From Neisseria lactamica (GTDB taxonomy: Bacteria; Pseudomonadota; Gammaproteobacteria; Burkholderiales; Neisseriaceae): a stretch of 10,169 bases of DNA. This document shows, in pieces, positions 1 to 4,753 of the stretch (position 1 is the stretch's first letter; each line of letters starts with the position of its first letter). The notes below the pieces were generated by a model. It was not told where the DNA came from. It made no database searches and was given only the letters and a program-made list of their open reading frames with translations. The translations under genes were made by a program, and so were the position numbers. The stretch spans positions 1-10,169 of the forward strand of contig JUNU01000403.1 of NCBI GenBank assembly GCA_001067655.1, written 5' to 3'.

Positions 1-51
1 GTACATAAGGGCGTTGGCAACGCCGTATCATTGCAATTTTAATCCACTATA
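1..51 (-). repeat. Correia-like repeat (CREE), one end, cut by the window edge
   Basis: The segment ends in AATCCACTATA (41-51), the reverse complement of TATAGTGGATT, the terminal inverted repeat of Neisseria Correia repeat-enclosed elements. Read on the minus strand it continues through TATAGTGGATTAA, then TACGGCGTTGCC, then CGCCCTTA, sharing these blocks with the copy at the other end of the window but differing in the roughly 11 bases between them. It also contains a 6-bp stem, GGCGTT/AACGCC (10-15 with 19-24, 3-base loop). The rest of the element lies outside the window, so size and completeness are unknown. The outward edge reads TATATT (48-53), a possible -10 box, but the hexamer 17 bases upstream (GTATCA) is a poor -35. 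Identification as Correia-type is from remembered consensus; the inner part is divergent. Confidence 0.7.
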
Positions 52-231
52 TTTGGGAAAATTAAAGGTTTGGTTGGAACTTCTATGTTTGAAAAAATGT
101 TTGTTTCAGACTTGTACAGCGTAATGCTGTATTGAGTTAGCTTGTTGAAGGTGCATCATTGGATTTTACTCTTGTGAAAACGAAACGCGGTTTCCGTCGA
201 TGTTCAGTGTTTCATCATAAAAGGCGTCATT
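52..231. other. Non-coding stretch, AT-rich, no gene seen
   Basis: Nothing supportable as a gene was found between the Correia-like end and the first DUS. The only plus-strand reading of note is a 16-codon frame starting ATG at 85 (MFEKMFVSDLYSVMLY), which has no Shine-Dalgarno match and no recognisable family. No tRNA-like or other RNA fold is evident by eye. Confidence 0.5.
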
Positions 232-243
232 TTCAGACGACCT
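232..243 (-). repeat. DNA uptake sequence (AGGTCGTCTGAA dialect)
   Basis: Perfect 12-mer TTCAGACGACCT, the reverse complement of AGGTCGTCTGAA. In Neisseria the minor pilin ComP binds DUS and this raises the efficiency of natural transformation. This copy stands alone, 15 bases before the inverted DUS pair of the LysM gene terminator. Confidence 0.9.
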
Positions 244-258
244 TTATGACCCATATAA

Positions 259-291
259 AAAACGTCGTCTGAAATTTTCAGACGACGTTTT
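259..291 (-). terminator. DUS-containing hairpin terminator of the LysM gene
   Basis: Perfect 15-bp inverted repeat: 259-273 pairs with 277-291 around a 3-base loop. Each arm carries the DUS core (GTCGTCTGAA at 264-273; its complement at 277-286), but base 2 of the 12-mer is C instead of G (ACGTCGTCTGAA). The stem lies 16 bases past the stop codon of the minus-strand LysM gene. A tract of A residues on the left (257-262) gives a U run at the 3' end of that transcript. The right side is also T-rich, so it could work in both directions. Paired DUS serving as terminators are well known in Neisseria. Confidence 0.85.
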
Positions 292-306
292 GTTGTCGGC
301 AATCGA

Positions 307-1587
307 TCAATATTTATTGATGTTGCTGTGGATATTGTATTGGTTGTGTTCCGTATCGTGGGAATCTTGCGGTTCGTTGCGGACGTGCGGTTTGTCGTCA
401 GACATGTTGTCCAAGTCGCGGCCGGGTTCGGATACGGTGTCGCCGATGTTGATGCTGGTCAGGTTTTCCAAAATGATGGCGGACGAGAGATGTTCGCCGG
501 TGCGGTATACCATAGCCAATGCGGTTTCTTCGGCAGGGATGGAAACATATTTAACGATGTTCTTACGGCCTTTTTTGCCGTCTTCCAAATCGACTTTCAC
601 TTGGCGGTCGCGTTTGTAAATGCTCAAGACTGTGCCTTTGTCCAAGCCGTCGGCAGAACCTTTGTTCAAGGTAACGGTTTGGAATTGTCCGGCTTCGTGT
701 ACGCCGTCGAGGATGGAGATGACTTTACCGTCGATGTGTTGCGTCGGCGCGTGCGGCATGATTTGGAAAGGCTCGGTTTCGCCGTCCATTTTCAGCAGGA
801 AATCGCCTTTGCGGATTTCGGAAACGGCTTCTTCCACAATCATAGGCTGCGCGGTTTGGGTCGGCACTTTCGCCAGCGGGTGCAGGCGGGTGTAGTATTC
901 GCCGTCTTTCAGGTATTTGCGGTCTTCGTCGGAAGCGGAGTCCAGCGCGCTGTTGGTGTAGGGCAGGGTGCTGACGATACCGCTGAAGACGACTTCTTGA
1001 CCGAGGTATTTACGGGTATCGGGATCGGTCAGGTCTTTGACGGCGCGGTAAACCAGATAGCGGCCGGGTTCGGTAACCCCGTAGGCGTACACGCGTTCGC
1101 CTTTGCTGTACATGATGCGGTTGTCAGGACCGTCGATCAGGCGCGGTGCGTCTTGGGTCTTCATTTGGTCGATGAACTGCGGATGTTGCATGAACATGCG
1201 GTAGAAGTTCACGTTGACGGTTTGGATGCCGTAGCCTGAAGAGGTTTCGCGGACGCGCGGGCTGAGTTTGATGACGGGAATGCCGTCATTGCCTGCGGAG
1301 CCGTTTTCGAAGCCCAGTTGCGGGCGGCCGTTGACGTAGCGCAAAACCAACACCTGACCCGGATAAATCAGATGCGGATTGCGGATTTCGCCGCGGTTTG
1401 CGCCCCAAAGGCGGTTCCACTGCCACGGGCTGTACAGATATTTGCCGGAGATGCCCCAGAGTGTGTCGCCGTTTTTCACGACGTAGCGTTGCGGCGCATC
1501 GGGGCGCACTTTTAATGAAGCTGCTTGAGTGTGGGCGGAAATTGCCATGCCCGCGACACAAAGCAGGGTTATAATACGTTGTTGCAT
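307..1587 (-). CDS. Secreted LysM-domain peptidoglycan-binding protein
   Basis: A 426-residue exported protein. Residues 1-23 form a signal peptide (charged start MQQR, hydrophobic core, likely cleavage at QAA/S). A single LysM domain follows at about residues 34-83, with the typical YVVKNGDTLWGISGKY start and IYPGQVLVL end. LysM binds N-acetylglucosamine-containing glycan such as peptidoglycan. Residues 85-390 have no catalytic motif I recognise, so a hydrolase role is not supported. The tail (about 388-426) is hydrophilic, rich in Asp, His and Asn, and probably disordered. The start at 1587 is supported by AAGGGG (1595-1600) 7 bases upstream and by the signal peptide. The gene is divergent from def, an arrangement I recall from N. 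meningitidis and other beta-proteobacteria. It probably acts in the periplasm on the cell wall; the precise function is unknown. Confidence 0.88.
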   Translation of the reverse strand: MQQRIITLLCVAGMAISAHTQAASLKVRPDAPQRYVVKNGDTLWGISGKYLYSPWQWNRLWGANRGEIRNPHLIYPGQVLVLRYVNGRPQLGFENGSAGNDGIPVIKLSPRVRETSSGYGIQTVNVNFYRMFMQHPQFIDQMKTQDAPRLIDGPDNRIMYSKGERVYAYGVTEPGRYLVYRAVKDLTDPDTRKYLGQEVVFSGIVSTLPYTNSALDSASDEDRKYLKDGEYYTRLHPLAKVPTQTAQPMIVEEAVSEIRKGDFLLKMDGETEPFQIMPHAPTQHIDGKVISILDGVHEAGQFQTVTLNKGSADGLDKGTVLSIYKRDRQVKVDLEDGKKGRKNIVKYVSIPAEETALAMVYRTGEHLSSAIILENLTSINIGDTVSEPGRDLDNMSDDKPHVRNEPQDSHDTEHNQYNIHSNINKY

Positions 1588-1867
1588 AACCGTTCCCCTT
1601 GAAATTGATTCGGTTTGTCTTTAAATGATAAACGGAGAAAATGAAATGGCCGGGAGTTTGCAAAAACCGCCGTCCCCCTTTAAAAAACGTCAATAGGCGT
1701 TTCGTGCGCATTGAACAGAAATTCATTGACGCATATTTTATCATTGAATGTTAGTGTCATCACGGGAATTGTGAAGACAGGCGCAAAATTTGTATGAAAA
1801 CACACACAATCTGCTGCCGGATGCGTTTGAATGCGCGTCCCAAGTATTGAAAAACGAAGAGAAAATT
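1588..1867. promoter_or_regulatory. Divergent intergenic region between the LysM gene and def
   Basis: This 280-base spacer must carry promoters for both genes. For def, a candidate is TTGAAC (1711-1716), a 17-base spacer, then TATTTT (1734-1739), each box 4 of 6 to consensus. An overlapping TTGACG at 1726-1731 is a better -35 but has only TGTTAG 17 bases on. For the LysM gene no convincing pair of boxes was found by eye. An in-frame upstream ATG at 1790 would extend Def by 26 residues but is rejected as the start (see def). Confidence 0.35.
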
Positions 1868-2371
1868 ATGGCTTTACTGAATATCCTGCAATATCCCGAC
1901 GAGCGTCTGCACACCGTGGCGAAGCCTGTCGAGCAAGTTGATGAGCGCATCCAAAAGCTGGTTGCCGATATGTTTGAAACCATGTATGAAGCACGCGGTA
2001 TCGGGCTGGCGGCGACGCAGGTCGATGTGCACGAGCGCGTCGTCGTGATGGATTTGACCGAAGACCGCAGCGAGCCGCGCGTGTTCATCAACCCCGTCAT
2101 TGTTGAAAAAGACGGCGAAACCACTTACGAAGAAGGCTGCCTGTCCGTGCCGGGCATTTACGACACCGTTACCCGCGCCGAGCGCGTCAAGGTCGAGGCT
2201 TTGAACGAGAAAGGCGAAAAATTCACGCTGGAGGCGGACGGGCTGTTGGCGATTTGCGTGCAGCACGAGTTGGATCACCTGATGGGCATCGTTTTTGTCG
2301 AACGCCTGTCTCAGCTCAAGCAGGGTCGGATTAAGACCAAACTGAAAAAACGTCAGAAACACACCATCTAA
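1868..2371 (+). CDS. def: Peptide deformylase
   Basis: Removes the N-formyl group from nascent proteins in the cytoplasm, using Fe2+ or another divalent metal. All three family motifs are present: GIGLAATQ (residues 44-51), EGCLS (89-93) and HELDH (133-137). These give the metal ligands Cys91, His133 and His137 and the catalytic Glu134. From the ATG at 1868 the protein is 167 residues (MALLNILQYPDERL...), the usual length for a Neisseria Def. The open frame runs upstream to an ATG at 1790, but the added 26 residues have no family counterpart and lie before the MALLNIL start; GAAGAG at 1856-1861 sits 6 bases before the chosen start. fmt follows 225 bases downstream, separated by a DUS hairpin, so the two are probably not simply co-transcribed. 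Confidence 0.97.
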   Translation: MALLNILQYPDERLHTVAKPVEQVDERIQKLVADMFETMYEARGIGLAATQVDVHERVVVMDLTEDRSEPRVFINPVIVEKDGETTYEEGCLSVPGIYDTVTRAERVKVEALNEKGEKFTLEADGLLAICVQHELDHLMGIVFVERLSQLKQGRIKTKLKKRQKHTI

Positions 2372-2390
2372 AAGCCGAATGATACGGTTG

Positions 2391-2456
2391 GACAGGTCGT
2401 CTGAAAGAGGGGAAGGGCAGCGAGCCGTTGTTTTTCAAACTTTCAGACGACCTGTC
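2391..2456 (+). terminator. DUS inverted-repeat hairpin after def
   Basis: Perfect 17-bp inverted repeat, 2391-2407 with 2440-2456, around a 32-base loop. Each arm contains a perfect 12-mer DUS (2394-2405 plus; 2442-2453 minus). It begins 20 bases after the def stop codon and is the likely end of the def transcript. The loop is long and no T run follows, so termination could be leaky and some readthrough to fmt is possible. Confidence 0.7.
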
Positions 2457-2561
2457 GCAATGTTAGCCTATTCTTTAGATAGTGGTTAGAAACAGTAACC
2501 GCCGTATCCTGTAAGCTGTCCCTTCCCGTCAGACGGAGACAAGCTTGCCGTTGCGCTACAT

Positions 2562-2573
2562 AGGTCGTCTGAA
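2562..2573 (+). repeat. DNA uptake sequence upstream of fmt
   Basis: Perfect AGGTCGTCTGAA without a nearby inverted partner, 23 bases before the fmt start and just ahead of its ribosome binding site. It therefore lies in the likely 5' leader of fmt. No convincing promoter boxes were found in 2457-2561. Confidence 0.9.
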
Positions 2574-2596
2574 ACCCATTTCCAAGGAGTTTCCCC

Positions 2597-3523
2597 ATGA
2601 AAGTCATCTTTGCCGGTACGCCCGATTTTGCCGCTGCCGCCTTAAAAGCCATTACTGCCGCCGGTTTTGAAATCCCGCTGGTGTTGACCCAGCCCGACCG
2701 TCCCAAAGGGCGCGGGATGCAGCTTGCTCCGTCTCCCGTGAAGCAGGCCGCATTGGAATTGGGTTTGCGCGTGGCGCAGCCTGAAAAACTGCGCAACAAC
2801 GCCGAAGCGCTGCAAATGCTTAAAGAGGTCGAAGCAGACGTAATGGTCGTTGCCGCCTACGGGCTGATTCTGCCGCAAGACGTATTGGATACGCCGAAAC
2901 ACGGCTGTCTCAACATCCACGCCTCGCTGCTGCCCCGTTGGCGTGGCGCGGCGCCGATTCAGCGCGCGATTGAAGCGGGCGATGCCGAGACGGGCGTGTG
3001 CATCATGCAGATGGACATCGGTTTGGACACCGGCGATGTGGTCAGCGAACACCGTTACGCCATTCAATCGACCGATACGGCGAATGAAGTACACGACGCG
3101 CTGATGAACCTCGGTGCGGAGGCTATTGTTGCTGATTTGCAACAATTAAAGGCAGAGGGTCGTCTGAAAAGCGTCAAACAGCCCGAAGAAGGCATTACTT
3201 ATGCACAAAAATTAAGCAAAGAAGAAGCGCGTGTCGATTGGAACGAAAGCGCGGCAGTCATCGAGCGCAAAATCCGTGCCTTCAATCCCGTTCCCGCTGC
3301 GTGGGTGGAATATCAAGGCAAACCGATGAAAATCTGGCGTGCTGAAGTAGTGGCACAACAAGGCAGGGCGGGCGAAGTGTTGTCTTGCTCGGCTGATGGC
3401 TTGGTCGTTGCCTGCGGCGAGAATGCGTTGAAGATTACCGAATTGCAGCCTTCCGGCAGCAAACGGATGCCGATTGCGGCGTTTGCGGCAGGACATAAGA
3501 TTGAGGTTGGGACGGTTTTGTAG
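2597..3523 (+). CDS. fmt: Methionyl-tRNA formyltransferase
   Basis: Transfers a formyl group from 10-formyl-tetrahydrofolate to Met-tRNA(fMet), giving the initiator fMet-tRNA. It is a 308-residue cytoplasmic enzyme of normal family length. The N-terminal Rossmann-type domain (about 1-190) begins MKVIFAGTPDFA and carries LNIHASLLPRWRGAAPIQ at 105-122 and GLDTGD at 142-147. The expected catalytic trio is Asn106, His108 and Asp144. The C-terminal tRNA-binding domain follows (about 205-308). AAGGAG at 2584-2589 is 7 bases before the ATG. An 11-of-12 DUS at 3157-3168 lies inside the gene in the linker between the two domains and encodes GRLK at residues 188-191. Position next to def fits the usual def-fmt pairing, although here a DUS hairpin separates them. 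Confidence 0.97.
   Translation: MKVIFAGTPDFAAAALKAITAAGFEIPLVLTQPDRPKGRGMQLAPSPVKQAALELGLRVAQPEKLRNNAEALQMLKEVEADVMVVAAYGLILPQDVLDTPKHGCLNIHASLLPRWRGAAPIQRAIEAGDAETGVCIMQMDIGLDTGDVVSEHRYAIQSTDTANEVHDALMNLGAEAIVADLQQLKAEGRLKSVKQPEEGITYAQKLSKEEARVDWNESAAVIERKIRAFNPVPAAWVEYQGKPMKIWRAEVVAQQGRAGEVLSCSADGLVVACGENALKITELQPSGSKRMPIAAFAAGHKIEVGTVL
3157..3168 (+). repeat. DUS inside fmt (one mismatch)
   Basis: GGGTCGTCTGAA differs from the dialect 12-mer only at base 1 and keeps the GTCGTCTGAA core. It is read in frame as the end of a Glu codon, then Gly-Arg-Leu-Lys (Glu187 to Lys191). It falls in the interdomain linker of the formyltransferase, a place likely to tolerate it. Confidence 0.85.
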
Positions 3524-3544
3524 AAACTGTTTGCAGGCTGATTA

Positions 3545-3591
3545 ATTTTCAGACGACCTTTCTTCTGATGATTCAGAGGTCGTCTGAAAAT
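3545..3591 (+). terminator. DUS inverted-repeat hairpin after fmt
   Basis: Perfect 15-bp inverted repeat, 3545-3559 with 3577-3591, loop 17 bases. Each arm includes a perfect DUS 12-mer (3548-3559 minus; 3577-3588 plus). It starts 21 bases past the fmt stop codon and is the likely transcript end. It is also the left boundary of the macrodomain/PepSY segment. No long T run follows. Confidence 0.75.
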
Positions 3592-3656
3592 ATCGGCAGG
3601 GAAACGTTTGGTTTTGTTGAACTGACGACAAGATTCCCCAAGTTTAGGAGCAGATC

Positions 3657-4178
3657 ATGGCAGTGTTTGAAGTAGTCGAAGGCGATATTACGAAACTTGA
3701 AGTCGATGCCATCGTGAACGCCGCCAATGCCTCGTTGTTGGGCGGCGGTGGTGTGGACGGTGCGATTCACCGCGCGGCGGGATGGGAATTGCTGGAAGAG
3801 TGCAGGCAGTTGAACGGTTGCCGCACGGGCGAAGCGAAAATCACCCAAGGCTATCATCTGCCGGCGAAATTTGTGATTCACACCGTCGGGCCGGTTTGGT
3901 TCGGCGGACACCGCAGCGAAGCGGTCAAGCTGGAGGAGGCGTATCAAAATTCGCTGCTGCTGGCGCAAGAACACGGCATCCGCAGCATCGCCTTCCCCTG
4001 CATCAGTACGGGCGTGTACCGTTTCCCCGCTGATTTGGCTGCCGAAACCGCTTTGGCGATTTTGAAAAAAACCTTGCCACAATGTCCGTCTGTCGAAAAA
4101 ATCGTTTTCTGTTGCTTTTCGCCGCAGGATGCCCAACGCTATCGTGCATTGTTGGAACGGGACGGAGCGGTCGTCTGA
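3657..4178 (+). CDS. MacroD-type macrodomain protein, predicted ADP-ribosyl / O-acetyl-ADP-ribose hydrolase
   Basis: A 173-residue single macrodomain, cytoplasmic (no signal or membrane segment), resembling E. coli YmdB. Family features in order: GDI (9-11) with Asp10 expected to contact adenine; VDAIVNAANASLLGGGGVDG (16-35), holding the Asn24 and Asp34 positions expected for catalysis and a Gly-rich loop; GCRTGEAKIT (54-63); VIHTVGP (73-79); and the phosphate-binding loop CISTGVYRFP (115-124). Relatives remove ADP-ribose from proteins or hydrolyse O-acetyl-ADP-ribose; the substrate here is unknown. TAGGAG (3645-3650) lies 6 bases before the ATG. The stop codon TGA is supplied by a DUS-like sequence (4168-4179). 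From memory, N. meningitidis has fmt next to rsmB with no macrodomain gene between, so this looks like lineage-specific gain here or loss there. No ADP-ribosyltransferase partner is visible nearby. Confidence 0.9.
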   Translation: MAVFEVVEGDITKLEVDAIVNAANASLLGGGGVDGAIHRAAGWELLEECRQLNGCRTGEAKITQGYHLPAKFVIHTVGPVWFGGHRSEAVKLEEAYQNSLLLAQEHGIRSIAFPCISTGVYRFPADLAAETALAILKKTLPQCPSVEKIVFCCFSPQDAQRYRALLERDGAVV

Positions 4179-4179
4179 A
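4168..4179 (+). repeat. DUS overlapping the stop codon of the macrodomain gene (one mismatch)
   Basis: CGGTCGTCTGAA differs from the 12-mer only at base 1. Read in the gene frame, the core gives Val-Val-stop, so the TGA at 4176-4178 belongs to the DUS. Confidence 0.8.
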
Positions 4180-4210
4180 AGTCCCAAATCAGGCAAAACG
4201 GCAGATAAAA

Positions 4211-4254
4211 TGTTTTCAGACCACCTTAGGCAAGTTTGAGGTCGTCTAAAAACA
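4211..4254. repeat. Decayed DUS inverted repeat between convergent genes
   Basis: Arms 4211-4226 and 4239-4254 pair over 14 of 16 positions, with mismatches at 4217/4248 and 4222/4243. The left arm reads TTCAGACCACCT and the right AGGTCGTCTAAA, each one base away from a DUS. This looks like a former DUS hairpin with one point mutation in each arm. It may still terminate the macrodomain transcript. Confidence 0.7.
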
Positions 4255-4257
4255 GAA

Positions 4258-4283
4258 AAGCCGGACATGCAGTAGTCCGGCTT
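4258..4283 (-). terminator. Intrinsic terminator of the PepSY gene
   Basis: A 9-bp stem AAGCCGGAC/GTCCGGCTT (4258-4266 with 4275-4283) with an 8-base loop, 13 bases past the minus-strand stop codon. On the minus strand the stem is followed by a U-rich tail (complement of 4246-4257). Unlike most terminators here, its stem contains no DUS. Confidence 0.85.
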
Positions 4284-4296
4284 CCTTAAGAATCCA

Positions 4297-4581
4297 TTAA
4301 TCGTCGCAGTGGTTGTCGGTGTCCACTTTGATGACGCGGCCGCTTTGTGAGGAAACGTCCACATCGTATTCGGTGCAGCCTCTGCGGATTTCGATTTCCC
4401 AGCGTCCCTCGCTGTGGTCGATGTCGGTAACGCGGCCGCCGCCGACGCGTTTCTTGGCGATTTTAACAGCTTGCGCTTGGGAGATGGAGCGGGAATGTTT
4501 GTGCGGTGCCGCTGCGGCGGTCAGACTGCCGGAAACGAGTGCGGCGGAAACGGCAAGCAGGGAAAGGAAGCGTAAATTCAT
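4297..4581 (-). CDS. Small secreted PepSY-domain protein
   Basis: A 94-residue exported protein. Residues 1-25 are a signal peptide (MNLR, hydrophobic core, cleavage near AAAA/P). The mature part carries a PepSY-like domain: SISQAQAVKIAKKRVGGGRVTDID is the first helix and turn, followed by beta strands GRWEIEI, EYDVDVS and GRVIKVD. PepSY domains occur in periplasmic and extracellular proteins and are linked in some families to protease inhibition; the role here is unknown. Two cysteines, Cys69 and Cys92, could form a disulphide in the periplasm. AAGGA (complement of 4588-4592) sits 6 bases before the start, with a good promoter just upstream. The gene converges on the macrodomain gene and is divergent from rsmB. 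Domain assignment is by pattern only. Confidence 0.8.
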   Translation of the reverse strand: MNLRFLSLLAVSAALVSGSLTAAAAPHKHSRSISQAQAVKIAKKRVGGGRVTDIDHSEGRWEIEIRRGCTEYDVDVSSQSGRVIKVDTDNHCDD

Positions 4582-4599
4582 GATGAATCCTTATGTGTG

Positions 4600-4628
4600 T
4601 TGAAAAGAACGGACTATATGGATATTGT
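4600..4628 (+). promoter_or_regulatory. Candidate promoter of the rsmB-ntrX gene run
   Basis: TTGAAA (4600-4605, 5 of 6), a 17-base spacer, then TATTGT (4623-4628, 4 of 6). It would give a leader of roughly 120 bases before rsmB. Its -35 covers the predicted start region of the divergent PepSY transcript, so the two promoters could interfere. Confidence 0.45.
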
Positions 4629-4641
4629 CATGAGCGGGCAA
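4613..4641 (-). promoter_or_regulatory. Promoter of the PepSY gene
   Basis: On the minus strand: TTGCCC (4636-4641) as -35, exactly 17 bases, then TATAGT (4613-4618) as -10, matching 4 and 5 of 6 consensus bases. The predicted start of transcription is near 4606, giving a leader of about 25 bases containing the AAGGA site. It overlaps a candidate rsmB promoter on the other strand. Confidence 0.6.
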
Positions 4642-4753
4642 TCGAATTAACACAATTTGAATCTTGCCCCGAACACCGCCTGAACCGCTTGTACGGCGTT
4701 TACATTTTTAACGAGCAAATCGAACCACAGCAGTCATTTAAGGAATTGAATTT

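Noticed and set aside
85..135. 16-codon plus-strand frame after the left Correia-like end
   Set aside because: Too short, with no Shine-Dalgarno or homology signal.
328..1239. Long plus-strand open frame opposite the LysM gene (303 codons)
   Set aside because: It is antisense to a clear signal-peptide plus LysM gene, is rich in Phe, Val and Gly in a pattern typical of antisense shadow frames, and has no recognisable domain.
1790..1867. Upstream ATG giving Def a 26-residue N-terminal extension
   Set aside because: The added residues have no family counterpart. The ATG at 1868 has a ribosome binding site and gives the standard 167-residue enzyme.
2391..2456. Inverted repeats as a CRISPR array or insertion-sequence ends
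   Set aside because: The repeated unit is the 12-base uptake sequence, scattered through the whole window, with no regular spacers and no transposase.
2478..2500. GATAGTGGTTAG as a possible decayed Correia end before fmt
   Set aside because: Only the TAGTGG core matches, with gaps needed beyond it, and no partner repeat is nearby.
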